Assembly: GCA_020633495.1 (NCBI GenBank)
Contig: JACKDR010000011.1
Coordinates: 197,095-261,094 of the forward strand
DNA length: 64,000 bases
Source of the DNA: Kofleriaceae bacterium
Lineage (GTDB): Bacteria > Myxococcota_A > Polyangia > Haliangiales > Haliangiaceae
Direction of reading: 5' to 3'
A program made the position numbers and the translations under genes. The notes below the pieces were generated by a model. It had not been told where the DNA came from, ran no database searches, and saw only the letters and a list, made by a program, of their open reading frames with translations. Below, in pieces: positions 36,909-45,652 of the stretch (position 1 is its first letter; the number at the start of each line of letters is the position of its first letter).

Positions 36909-38170
36909 GAGGCACCTCCGATGGCGTCCGCGTAGACGTCGAGACTGCGGGTCAGCGGCGACCGTGATGGCGACTCGTCGTCGTCATGCGCCCTGTAGAG
37001 GCCGTCGAGGTGCCGCGGGTTGACCACACGCTGATGTGGTTCGCGCACGCGCCGATGACGCGCGATCTCGATCCGCCCATCGAAGACGACGACCTCGTCG
37101 TCGCCGACGAGCACGTCGACGGTGCGCCTCACGAACGCGTGCGGCACGCTGTAGCGCACCGTCTCGACATCCACGAAACAGTCGGTCGCGACGCGGCGCG
37201 AGACACGTCGTTCGCGAACGCGCAGCGTCGGCGACGGCAGTGGCCGCAGTGCTCCTCGCTCGTCGCGTTCGAAGCGCACGATCGGCTGCTCGTGCGTCGT
37301 GCCGTGGATGCGGCGGTCAGCTTCGACCATCCACCGCGCGAGGTGCGCGTCGAGCTCGGCGAAGCTGGCGAACGCGAGCCCGGCGATCGCGTTTCGCTTG
37401 ACGTAGCCGACGCCCGACTCGGTCTTGCCTTTCGTGCGTGCCCGGTACGGGCGGCACGCCGACACCTCGACGCCCCAGTCGCGGCAGAACGCAGCGAAGG
37501 CGGGGTGGACGCGGGCCGTGTTGGTGTCGCGGTCGTGTCCGACGACGAGCGCACCGGCGCGGTCGATCAAGATGCGCTGCGTGACACCGCCGAAGGCGCG
37601 GAACGCGCCGGCGAGGCCTTCTCGCCAGTCGTCCTGGCGCTGGCTCAGCGACGCACGGACGAAGATGCGACGCGAGTACCCGAGCACCCCGACAAAGAAG
37701 AACACGCGCGTCCGCACGCCGGCGATCTCGACCCACTTCTCGCCGAAGTCGATCTGGGTTTGGTGCCCGGGCGCGGTCTCGAATCGGACCGTCGCGAGCT
37801 CGGTGGCTCGCTTCGCCTGACGATGCGGCGCCAGCGTTCGCTGCAGCGTACGCAGCGGCACGACGACCTCCCGCTCCGCCAGCAGGCGCCGAACGACCAC
37901 GGCGTTGCCCTCCGCAGGACCGTCGAGGAGCGCACGTGCCGCGGCCTCTTGGTCGGCGTCGAGCGTCCGCGCACCGGGCCGCACCTGTCTCTCCGCGGCG
38001 TCGCCTTCGCGCAGGTAGCGCCGCACGCTGTTGCGCGCGGCGCCAACCTCGCGGGCGATTCGCTTGGTGCCCCAGCCCATCCGGCGTAGCAGCCGGATCC
38101 GCGACACGACTTCAGGATCCAACATCGGGACGACCATCGCCCCGGACCTGCTTCCTAGCGTCTTTTCCAT
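36905..38170 (-). CDS. istA: IS21-family transposase IstA
   Basis: 421 residues from ATG 38170; the internal ATG 38125 (MLDPEVVSRIRLLRRMGWGT) matches the family opening better and may be the true start. HTH near residues 25-50 (RIAREVGAARNSVRRYLREG). DDE catalytic triad: TQIDFGEKW near residue 142, RILIDRAGALV near residue 198, KGKTESGVGYVKR near residue 248. C-terminal beta-barrel-like region (VETVRYSVPHAF). Complete, no frame break. Confidence 0.95.
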   Translation of the reverse strand: MEKTLGSRSGAMVVPMLDPEVVSRIRLLRRMGWGTKRIAREVGAARNSVRRYLREGDAAERQVRPGARTLDADQEAAARALLDGPAEGNAVVVRRLLAEREVVVPLRTLQRTLAPHRQAKRATELATVRFETAPGHQTQIDFGEKWVEIAGVRTRVFFFVGVLGYSRRIFVRASLSQRQDDWREGLAGAFRAFGGVTQRILIDRAGALVVGHDRDTNTARVHPAFAAFCRDWGVEVSACRPYRARTKGKTESGVGYVKRNAIAGLAFASFAELDAHLARWMVEADRRIHGTTHEQPIVRFERDERGALRPLPSPTLRVRERRVSRRVATDCFVDVETVRYSVPHAFVRRTVDVLVGDDEVVVFDGRIEIARHRRVREPHQRVVNPRHLDGLYRAHDDDESPSRSPLTRSLDVYADAIGGAS

Positions 38171-38239
38171 GGGTTACCCCCGTCCGGGCGGGGGTCAGAA
38201 TTAGTGGCGCGAGGGGGTCAGTTTACGTGGCGCCTGACA

Positions 38240-38533
38240 GCAGGAGCCTTCGGAGCAGCCCCGGAGCGTCCGGAAACAGCCGGAACAGTAACCCCGGAGC
38301 GACGGGGGGGCGCGGGAGCGATCGGGGGGCGCGCACCGGAGCGCTCGGCGCAGCAACCCCGGAGGGCTCGGCGCAGCAACCCCGGAGGGCTCGGCGCTGC
38401 AACCCCGGAGCGATCGGCGCAGCAACCCCGGAGGGCTCGGCGCTGCAACCCCGGAGGGCTCGGCGCAGCAACCCCGGAGGGCTCGGCGCTGCAACCCCGG
38501 AGGCCTCGGCGCAGCAACCCCGGAGCGATCGGG
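38240..38533. repeat. REP-like array, right part, with eight regular 23-nt units
   Basis: From 38350 to 38533 there are eight head-to-tail 23-nt units of the form GCWGC-AACCCCGGAG-NNCTCGGC, alternating GCA and GCT at the third base. Before them (38240-38349) are irregular copies with inserts such as GGGGGGGCGCGGGAGCG. This continues the array at 35889-36071 across the IS. There are no unique spacers. Confidence 0.9.
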
Positions 38534-38592
38534 GTGGACGGAGGTCGCCGGATTTGCTGGGGCCTAAAACTGTACACGCGTATAGCTACTGA

Positions 38593-38598
38593 TACGAT
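38593..38598 (+). promoter_or_regulatory. -10-like TACGAT in an AT-richer promoter
   Basis: Lies in AACTGTACACGCGTATAGCT-rich sequence just after the repeat array, giving a short leader to the SF2 helicase start at 38636. It drives the three-gene operon. Confidence 0.45.
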
Positions 38599-38635
38599 GC
38601 GCAGTGCCCTGTTCGACCGGGCGCAGGAGACGCGC

Positions 38636-41410
38636 ATGGCTGACGACCGCCGCAACGACGCCCTCGACCTCTCCGGCTTCCCGGGACGCGTGATCGCGAC
38701 CCGGCACGTCCCGCCGCGGCCGGCGCGCCACGCCCCGATGCCCGCGGACCTGCACCCGTCGCTGCGCGCGGCGCTGGCGCAGCGCGGGATCGACGAGCTC
38801 TACAGCCACCAGGTCGAGGCCTTCGAGGCTGCGCGCGCCGGCCGCAACGTCGTCGTCACCACCGGCACCGCCAGCGGCAAGTCGCTGGCCTACCTGCTGC
38901 CGGTGGTGCAGGCGGTGCTCGAGGATCCGTCGGCGCGGACGCTGCTGCTGTTCCCGACCAAGGCGCTGACCCAGGATCAGCTGCGCGGCGTCACCGGGCT
39001 GATCGATCACCTGGCCGCGCGCACCGAGCCGGCGGCGCCGCGCATCGGCGCCGGGGTCTACGACGGCGACACGCCGCCCGCCGAGCGCACGCGCGTGCGC
39101 GACCGCGCCAGCCTGGTCCTGACCAACCCCGACATGCTGCACAGCGCGCTGTTGCCCAACCACGGCCGCCGCGGCTTCGCCCACCTGTTCCGCAACGTCC
39201 GCTACGTCGTGATCGACGAGCTCCACGCCTACCGCGGCGCGTTCGGCGCCCACTTCGCCAACCTCATGCGGCGGCTGTGGCGGGTATGCGCGCACCACGG
39301 CAGCACGCCGCGCCTCCTGTGCAGCTCGGCGACGATCGCCAACGCCCGCGAGCACGCCGAGACCCTGTGCGATCGCGAGTTCGAGCTGATCGATCGCGAC
39401 GGCTCGCCGTCGGCCGGCAAGGTCGTGTACTTCTGGCAGCCGCCGGCGGCCGACGACGGCACCCGGCGACCGGTCACCGGCGAGCTGGCGGCGCTGCTGC
39501 CGCACCTGATCACCGCGCGCCACCGCACGATCGCGTTCTGCCGCAGCCGCAAGGACACCGAGATCGTCCTCAAGGAGTCGCGCGATCAGCTGCGCGACGT
39601 CGCCGGCCACGACGAGGCCTACCTGCTCGCCGGCTACCGCGGCGGCTACACCCCCGAGGAGCGCCGCGCGGTCGAGCGCGCGCTGGTCGACGGCAGCCTG
39701 CTCGGCGTGGTGTCGACCAACGCGCTCGAGCTCGGCATCGACATCGGCGCGCTGCAGGTCGTGGTCCAGGCCGGCTTCCCGGGCACGCGCGCCAGCTTCT
39801 GGCAGCAGGTCGGGCGCGCCGGCCGCCGCCACGAGGTCGCGCACGCGATCGTCATCCTCGCGGTGTCGCCCACCGACCAGTTCATCGCCGAGCATCCCGA
39901 CTGGCTGGTCGGCCAGCCCGCCGAGCACGCCGTCGTCGATCGCGACAACCTGGCGATCCAGCTCGCCCACGTCCGCGCCGCCGCCGCCGAGCTGCCGCTC
40001 GCGCTCGACGACGCCGCGAGCTTCCCCGACCTGGGCGAGATCGCGGTCGTCCTCGAGGACGCCGGCGAGGTCCGCGACGTCCTCGGCCGCTGGCACTGGA
40101 CCGGCGGCGCGTTCCCGGCCGGCGAGGTGTCGCTGCGCAACCTCCACAACGATCGCTTCAAGGTCGTCAACCGCGGCACCGGCACGACGATCACCGAGAT
40201 GAGCCGGCCCCAGGTCTACCGCGAGGGCCACCCGCGCGCGGTCTACCTGCACGACGGCGTCCAGTACCAGGTCGAGACCCTCGACCTGATCCAGCACGTC
40301 GCCACCGTCGTCGAGGTCGAGCAGAACTTCTACACCCAGCCCGACGTGCGCAGCGCGATCGACGTGCTCCTGACCCAGCAGCGGCGCGACGCCGGCCGCA
40401 CCCACGCCGCGTTCGGCGACGTCCGCGTCGACGACGTCGTCGTCGGCTACAAGATGCTCGAGTTCCACAACCACCAGAACCTCGGCTACGAGGCGCTGCA
40501 CGAGCCGCTGCGCCTGCAGCTCGACACCGAGGCGCTGTGGATCACCGTCCCCGAGGACGTCCTCGCGGTGCTGGGCCGCGAGCGTCAGGACGCGCTGGCG
40601 GGCATGGTCCACGCGATCACGGCGTGCGCGCGGCTGCGGACGATGGCGGAGCGCACCGATCTCTGCGGCTCCAGCTTCCACACGATCGACGAGGCGACCG
40701 GGCGATCGAGCACCGCGCTGGTGTGCCACGACAGCCACCCGGGCGGCCTCGGCTACGCGGCGCGCGCGTTCGAGCACGTCGACGCGGTGATCGACGACGC
40801 GATCGCGCTGGTCGAGCGGTGCCGGTGTCGCGGCGGCTGCCCGGCGTGCGTCGGCAGCTGGGCCCGCGACCCGCGGCTGATCGGCTGGGCGCTGCGGCGG
40901 CTGCGCGAGGAGGCGGCGGTGCCCGACGGCGTCGGCACGGCGCGCACGGCCGACGCGGCGGACGCGCCGACGACGCCCGCGGCGGCGCGGATCCCGTGGC
41001 GCGACGTCGAGGCGCGGTGGGACGACGTCGTCGCACGGCTGGGCGCCGCCGGCGTCGACGGCGCGGCGCTGCTGGCGCGGCTGCCGCCGCGGCCAGCCCG
41101 CCAGGGCGTGCGCCTGGTGGTGCCGGTGGCGCGCGGCGGCCTGGCGCGGTGGCTCACCGCCGAGCCGGCGCGACGCCGGCTGTGGGCCGCGATCGCCGCC
41201 GAGGTCGAGGTCCCCGCCGACGGCGACCTGGTGGTCGAGGTCGGCGACGACGCCTGGGCGCGCGCGACCCGCGCCGAGATCGAGGTGCGCCGGCGCCACG
41301 ACGATCTGGTCGCGGATCGTCCCGCCAGCGAGGCCGAGGCCAACCGCAAGCTGGCCGCGGGCTACCTGGTCGCCGACGACGGGCGCGCGCCCGAGGAGCC
41401 GGCGCCGTGA
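38636..41410 (+). CDS. DEAD/DEAH SF2 helicase with DUF1998 zinc domain (YprA/MrfA-like)
   Basis: 924 residues from ATG 38636, with AGGAGA 6 nt upstream; ATG 38597 lies in the -10 hexamer. TTGTASGKSLAYLLP (Walker A, Lys82), VIDELHAYRG (DEVH-type box), CSSATI (motif III), VVQAGFPGTRASFWQQVGRAGRR (motifs V/VI), then DUF1998-like C-terminus with a C-x-C-x3-C-x2-C site (CRCRGGCPACVG) near residue 725. YprA/MrfA helicases act in mitomycin/crosslink repair with a partner nuclease. Here the partners downstream are a UvrD-type helicase and a PD-(D/E)XK-like protein, both overlapping by GTGA junctions. Confidence 0.88.
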   Translation: MADDRRNDALDLSGFPGRVIATRHVPPRPARHAPMPADLHPSLRAALAQRGIDELYSHQVEAFEAARAGRNVVVTTGTASGKSLAYLLPVVQAVLEDPSARTLLLFPTKALTQDQLRGVTGLIDHLAARTEPAAPRIGAGVYDGDTPPAERTRVRDRASLVLTNPDMLHSALLPNHGRRGFAHLFRNVRYVVIDELHAYRGAFGAHFANLMRRLWRVCAHHGSTPRLLCSSATIANAREHAETLCDREFELIDRDGSPSAGKVVYFWQPPAADDGTRRPVTGELAALLPHLITARHRTIAFCRSRKDTEIVLKESRDQLRDVAGHDEAYLLAGYRGGYTPEERRAVERALVDGSLLGVVSTNALELGIDIGALQVVVQAGFPGTRASFWQQVGRAGRRHEVAHAIVILAVSPTDQFIAEHPDWLVGQPAEHAVVDRDNLAIQLAHVRAAAAELPLALDDAASFPDLGEIAVVLEDAGEVRDVLGRWHWTGGAFPAGEVSLRNLHNDRFKVVNRGTGTTITEMSRPQVYREGHPRAVYLHDGVQYQVETLDLIQHVATVVEVEQNFYTQPDVRSAIDVLLTQQRRDAGRTHAAFGDVRVDDVVVGYKMLEFHNHQNLGYEALHEPLRLQLDTEALWITVPEDVLAVLGRERQDALAGMVHAITACARLRTMAERTDLCGSSFHTIDEATGRSSTALVCHDSHPGGLGYAARAFEHVDAVIDDAIALVERCRCRGGCPACVGSWARDPRLIGWALRRLREEAAVPDGVGTARTADAADAPTTPAAARIPWRDVEARWDDVVARLGAAGVDGAALLARLPPRPARQGVRLVVPVARGGLARWLTAEPARRRLWAAIAAEVEVPADGDLVVEVGDDAWARATRAEIEVRRRHDDLVADRPASEAEANRKLAAGYLVADDGRAPEEPAP

Positions 41411-43376
41411 CCCCACCGGCGCTCGCCGCGCTGCAGCGCCAGGTGCGCCACGAGCGCGGCGCGCGCGCGCGCCCGGGGCCGCGCCGGCGACGGCGGCCCC
41501 CTCGCCGCGCCCCGACGACGACGGCGACGCCCCGGCGCCCACCGTCGACGCCCCTGTCGACGCCCCTGTCGACGCCCCTGTCGACGCCCCTGTCGACACC
41601 CCTGTCGATGCCGCCGTCGACGCCGCCGTCGACGCCGCCGACCTCGCGGCCCGGCTCGACGCGACCCGGCGGGCCAGCCCGCGGCTGCACGCCAGCCTGT
41701 GCGCGCTCGATCCAGCGCAGCAGGCGGCGGTGCTCGCCGACGACCCGGTCGCGATCGTCCGCGCCCAGGTCGGCAGCGGCAAGACCACGGTGCTGGTTCA
41801 CAAGGTGATGTACCTGCACCTGGTCGGCGGCGTCGCGCTCGACGACGTCGCCGTGGTCACGTTCACCAACCGCGCCGCCGACCAGCTGATCGCGCGCCTG
41901 GAGGCGCTGGCCGGGCGCGCGATCACCGCCGCCGAGCGCGCGCGCATGGGCACGCTGCACGGCGTCGCCCACGCCCTCTTGCAGCGCACCCTGCCCGTGG
42001 CGCGCGTCGGCCACCAGCCCGGCTTCGCGGTGCTCGACGACGACGCCCGCGACGCGCTGTACGCCGAGCTGGTCAAGCAGCACCGCCTGCGCCTGCGCGG
42101 CCGCGCTCGCCTGCACGAGCGGCTGCGCGCCCACGCCGGCCGCGCCGCCGGCGACGACGGCGGCCCGTCGGGCGCCGCGCTGACCCGGCTCGCCGCCGCG
42201 ATCCACGACGCCAAGCGCGCGCGCAACGCGATGGACTTCGACGACCTGATCGAGCACGCGACCGCGCTGCTCGGCGAGCCGGACGCGCCACCACCGCCGC
42301 GCTGGCTGCTGGTCGACGAGCTGCAGGACTGCGAGGCTCGCGAGCTGGCGCTGCTGCGGCGGCTGCGCGGCGCCGACACCCGGTTCTTCGGCGTCGGCGA
42401 TCCGCTGCAGTCGATCTACGGCTGGCGCGGCGGCTGCGCCGCGATGCTGGGCCGGCTCGAGCGCGAGCTGGGCGCCCGCCGCCGCGACCTGCCGTTCAGC
42501 TACCGCAGCACCCGCACGATCCTCGACGGCGCCCGGGCCGCGCTCGGCGCCCAGCCCGACGCCGACGGCGCGCTGCGCCCGGTCCGCGGCGCCGGCGCGC
42601 CGATCCAGGTCCGCCGCCACCACGATCCGCTGACCGAGGCGATCTACCTCGCCGACCGCGTCGCGCAGCTGCGCGCCGGCGGCGTGCCGGCCGCCGCGAT
42701 CGCCGTGCTGTGCCGGCTGCGGGTCCAGGTCGAGGCCCTGACGCCGCGCCTGATCGAGCACGGCGTGCCGTGCGCCACCGACGGCGACGACCGCGCCGAC
42801 GCGGTCCGGGTGCTGACCCTGCACGCCGCCAAGGGGCTCGAGTTCGGTCACGTCTTCATCTCCGGCGCCAACCTGGGCGTCGTGCCGCTGGTGGTGCGCG
42901 GCGAGCCCGCCGATCCCGCCGAGGAGCGGCGCCTGCTCTACGTCGGCCTCACCCGCGCCCGTGACGAGGTCGAGGTCTCGTACCACGCCAGCCCGCACAC
43001 CTTCGGCGCGCTGGGCTCGCCGAGCCCGCTCTTGCTCCAGCTCCCGGCCGCGCTCGTCACCTGGCACGACGCCGCGGTGCCGCCCGCGGCGGCCACGTCG
43101 TCGCCGCCGCCGCCGCGCCTCGCGCCCGCCCCCACGGCCACCGCGGCGCCCGCGCCGGTCGCCACCACGGTCGACGCCGCGACCGCCGTCGCCACCCCGG
43201 CCACGTCGACCGCCCCGGCGCCGTGGTCGATCGGCCAGACCGTCCGCCACCCGCGCTACGGCGTCGGCGTCGTGATCGACGTCGCCGCGGCGACCGTCGC
43301 GTGCGACTTCGGCAAGCTGGGGCCACGCTCGTTCCCGCTGCGCCTGTGCCCGCTGCGGGCGGAGCCGCCGCCGTGA
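41407..43376 (+). CDS. UvrD/Rep-like SF1 helicase with Tudor-like tail (one frame change near its start)
   Basis: GTG 41407 overlaps the preceding stop (GTGA). The first ~18 codons (VTPPALAALQRQVRHERGAR) are in one frame. From about 41463 the coding frame changes, in a GC dinucleotide tract, and continues without break to 43376, so about 656 residues in total (one base missing). A (VDAP/VDTP/VDAA)8 linker lies at 41544-41639. Motifs: RAQVGSGKTTVLVHK, LLVDELQDCEARE, GDPLQSIYGWRG, FSYRST, LTLHAAKGLEFGHVF, LLYVGLTRAR. The C-terminal VRHPRYGVGVVIDV is the PcrA/UvrD Tudor domain. Full motif set, so likely active. Confidence 0.8.
41544..41639 (+). repeat. Eight 12-nt repeats encoding a VDAP linker
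   Basis: Four exact GTCGACGCCCCT units, then GTCGACACCCCT and three GTCGAYGCCGCC units. In frame with the UvrD-type gene, they encode a flexible acidic/Pro linker and confirm its reading frame upstream of GTG 41730. Confidence 0.85.
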
Positions 43377-44002
43377 CCGCGGGCCCGCCGTGGTACCTCG
43401 GCGACCTCGCCGACGAGCTGGCCGCCGCGATCGGCGCCCGCGAGGCGGCGCTGCGCCTCGAGCAGGCGCCGCACGGCCTCGACACCTGGGGCGAGCGCGC
43501 CGTCCAGCACGCGCTCGCCGCGGCGCTGGCCCGCGCCTACACCGTCACGCTCGAGGTCCACTACCCGTCGACCGAGGGCAAGAAGCGCAGCCACCGGCCG
43601 CGCTGCGACCTGGTGGTGTCGCGGCCCGGCGTGCCGCTGCACCAGGGCGAGTCGCTGCCGCTGCCGCTGTGCCCGCCCGAGCAGGCGCTGTGGCTCGAGC
43701 TCAAGGTCGCGCGCCAGCGCGGCGCCGGCGGCGCGCCCGACGCCCGCTACGCCCAGCAGTGGCGGCGCCACCTGATCGCCGACCTACGCAAGCTGAGCGC
43801 CGAGCCGCGGATCGCGGCGGCGGCGATCGTCCTGATCGCCTTCGTCGAGGACGAGGCGACCCTGGCCCGCGATCTCGACGGCTTCGAGACCGTCATGGCC
43901 CACCACGACGTCGTCGCCGGCTTCCGCCAGGTCCGCACCGTGCCGATCGTCGATCGCCTCGGCCACCGCCTCGCCGCGGTCGCGCTGTGGCCGACGGTGT
44001 AG
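43373..44002 (+). CDS. Probable PD-(D/E)XK nuclease of the helicase operon
   Basis: 209 residues; GTG 43373 overlaps the stop of the UvrD-type gene (GTGA). No annotated family is recognised, but the motif order fits a PD-(D/E)XK fold: WGERAVQHALAAALARAY (conserved Glu, helix 1) near residue 40, RPRCDLVVSRPG (Asp) near residue 78, and LWLELKVARQ (E-x-K) near residue 104. The C-terminal helix carries QQWRRHLIADLRKL. The protein would cut DNA loaded by the two helicases. Both are inferences; a profile-profile search is needed. Confidence 0.65.
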   Translation: MTAGPPWYLGDLADELAAAIGAREAALRLEQAPHGLDTWGERAVQHALAAALARAYTVTLEVHYPSTEGKKRSHRPRCDLVVSRPGVPLHQGESLPLPLCPPEQALWLELKVARQRGAGGAPDARYAQQWRRHLIADLRKLSAEPRIAAAAIVLIAFVEDEATLARDLDGFETVMAHHDVVAGFRQVRTVPIVDRLGHRLAAVALWPTV

Positions 44003-44016
44003 CGCGGCGGCGACGA

Positions 44017-44508
44017 TCAGCTCAGGTACACGATCATGCCCAGGCCGTCCTGCGCGGCCGCCGCGACGAACGCCTCGAGCGCGTCGAAGTGGCCGCCGAC
44101 GTACCCGGCCTCCTCGTCGCGACGATCCGGGTCGACCCCGTAGAGCTCGGCCGCGCGGATGGCCTCGGGCTCCCAGCGCGTCATCAGGTGCTCCACCGTG
44201 ATCGGCGCCAGCGCCGCCGCGATCGCACGCACCTCGTCGCTCCGGAAGGCACGCGCCGGCCCGTAGCCGACATCGACGTCGCCGATCGTCGCGCCACCGG
44301 TGACCACGAACCCCAGCGGCAGGGCGCCGTCCCAGGGCTCGCCGGTGAGCAGGAAGTGGATCGCATGCCACGCCTTGTCGATGTCGAGCGCGCGTGCCGC
44401 CGGCTTCTCGGCCTCGTCGTCGAGGAAGTCAGCGATCGAGTCCGGGTCGCTCAGGAGCGTCGCGAGCTGGGCGTCGGAGGCGACCAGGACGTTGCCGATC
44501 ATGCTCAT
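44017..44508 (-). CDS. DUF1877-family protein
   Basis: 163 residues from ATG 44508 with TAGGTT 7 nt upstream. MSMIGNVLVASDAQLATLLS, LDIDKAWHAIHFLLTGEPWD, ALPLGFVVTGGATIG, GYGPARAFRSDEVRAIAAAL and the aromatic C-terminus FVAAAAQDGLGMIVYLS all match DUF1877 (YfbM-like). Function unknown; single-copy family member. Convergent with the nuclease-like gene, separated by 14 nt. Confidence 0.85.
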   Translation of the reverse strand: MSMIGNVLVASDAQLATLLSDPDSIADFLDDEAEKPAARALDIDKAWHAIHFLLTGEPWDGALPLGFVVTGGATIGDVDVGYGPARAFRSDEVRAIAAALAPITVEHLMTRWEPEAIRAAELYGVDPDRRDEEAGYVGGHFDALEAFVAAAAQDGLGMIVYLS

Positions 44509-44515
44509 GGACGAC

Positions 44516-44521
44516 AACCTA
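44516..44521 (-). promoter_or_regulatory. -10-like hexamer TAGGTT, leaderless start
   Basis: Minus-strand hexamer ending 7 nt before ATG 44508. Confidence 0.4.
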
Positions 44522-44617
44522 GCCGGCGGTCCATCACCGGGGCTAGCGATGGCACCGCCATCGTGCGTGCGCAGGCGCACGAGGCGACCGACCACCCGGC
44601 CGACCGGCGACCCGGCG

Positions 44618-45559
44618 CTACAGCGTCATCGCCTGCATCTCGGCCTGGCAGTGCGTGCACGCGGCGGTGCGCGCGCCGAGCCCGAAGTGCACCGGCGCGC
44701 CGCAGTAGCCGCAGAACGCCCGGGTGCCGAGCGGCGTCAGGTGGCCGCAGCCGGTGCACAGGTGGCGGCGGGCGCCCTCGGGCGCGTGGATGGCGGCGCC
44801 GCACCGCGCGCACGCCGCGTCGTGGAAGGTCGGGTCGGGGACCTCGACGTACTCGTCGCGCAGGTGGGTGCGCTCGAGCAGCTCGTCGGCGGTCGCGGGA
44901 TCGAGGAGCTTGATCCACGCCTGGACGATCCCCGAGTCGCGGACCTTGGCGGCCAGCGCCGGCGGGGTGTCGTCGGGATCGGGTCCGACCTGGGGGTCGG
45001 CGTCGAGCGCCGCGGCCACCGCCAGCGCGTTGGCGGTGTAGGCCTCGTACATGCGCCAGAACGTGTGCGGCCGCGGCCGCGGCTCCGCGCTGGCGATCTT
45101 GTTCCAGCTGGCGTCGTAGCGATCCTCGCCGACGACGTCGTACTCGAGGCCGGCGATCGCGGCGTCGAGCGCGGCCTGGGTGGCGCGGCACCGCGGGTCG
45201 AGCTCGCTGACCACCGTGGCGTGCACGGTGCGGGTCAGGATGGCCTCGCGGTACGCCGGATCCTTGATCCGCGGCGAGTACGAGCTGACGCAATCCTTCA
45301 TGTACTGATCGAAGATCTGGCGGTGCCCGGCGGCCAGGCGCGCGCGATCGCCGGCGAGCCGGGCCGCGGTCAGCTCCGGCTGCAGCCGCACCAGCAGCGC
45401 GCGGTAGTGCGGCCCGGCGGCGACGCCGGCGCTGTACTTGGCGGCCTGGAGGTCCCAGTCCATGTACTGGCCGCAGTAGTCGCAGTAGACGTAGGCGCTC
45501 TCGCTGGGCGTGACCTTGGGGGCCCCGCAGCTGGGGCAACGAACCTTGCGGACCTGCAT
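44618..45559 (-). CDS. Zinc-ribbon protein of unknown function
   Basis: 313 residues; GGAGGG 5 nt before ATG 45559. Starts MQVRKVRCPSCGAPKVTPSE then YVYCDYCGQYMDWDL, a C-x2-C...C-x2-C ribbon. The C-terminus has three more: CARCGAAIH, CTGCGHLTPLGTRAFCGYCG, CTHCQAEMQ. The long helical middle (VVSELDPRCRATQAALDAAI) has no recognised domain. Such proteins are usually assembly or RNA/DNA-binding factors. Divergent from the kinase-ATPase gene at 45653. Confidence 0.75.
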   Translation of the reverse strand: MQVRKVRCPSCGAPKVTPSESAYVYCDYCGQYMDWDLQAAKYSAGVAAGPHYRALLVRLQPELTAARLAGDRARLAAGHRQIFDQYMKDCVSSYSPRIKDPAYREAILTRTVHATVVSELDPRCRATQAALDAAIAGLEYDVVGEDRYDASWNKIASAEPRPRPHTFWRMYEAYTANALAVAAALDADPQVGPDPDDTPPALAAKVRDSGIVQAWIKLLDPATADELLERTHLRDEYVEVPDPTFHDAACARCGAAIHAPEGARRHLCTGCGHLTPLGTRAFCGYCGAPVHFGLGARTAACTHCQAEMQAMTL

Positions 45560-45635
45560 GCGCGCGCCCTCCGTCGAGACCGCTCCCAGGATGCACGTCG
45601 CCGCCGCCCCCGACAACCCGCGGCGGCGGGCCGGG

Positions 45636-45641
45636 TACAAT
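45636..45641 (+). promoter_or_regulatory. -10-like hexamer TACAAT, short-leader start
   Basis: GG-TACAAT, near-consensus, 11 nt before GTG 45653. Confidence 0.5.
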
Positions 45642-45652
45642 GCCACCACGAC

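Larger units (their letters stand above)
36072..38239 (-). mobile_element. IS21-family insertion sequence, apparently complete
   Basis: 2168 bp. Terminal inverted repeats begin TGTCA: left TGTCAAGCGCCACTAAGAAC, right (reverse complement) TGTCAGGCGCCACGTAAACT. Both ends repeat a CGCCAC...CTGACCCC block twice, the multiple transposase sites typical of IS21. Flanked by a 5-bp direct duplication GCAGG (36067-36071 and 38240-38244). istA and istB are intact and overlapping on the minus strand. Inserted in a REP-like repeat array, so the site is dispensable; the intact ends suggest a recent insertion. Confidence 0.92.

Noticed and set aside
38170..38239. Promoter for downstream helicase inside the IS end
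   Set aside because: No hexamer with a suitable spacing was found in the IS end; a better TACGAT at 38593-38598 lies nearer the helicase.
38350..38533. CRISPR array
   Set aside because: The 23-nt units are head to tail with no unique spacers, and no cas genes are in the window.
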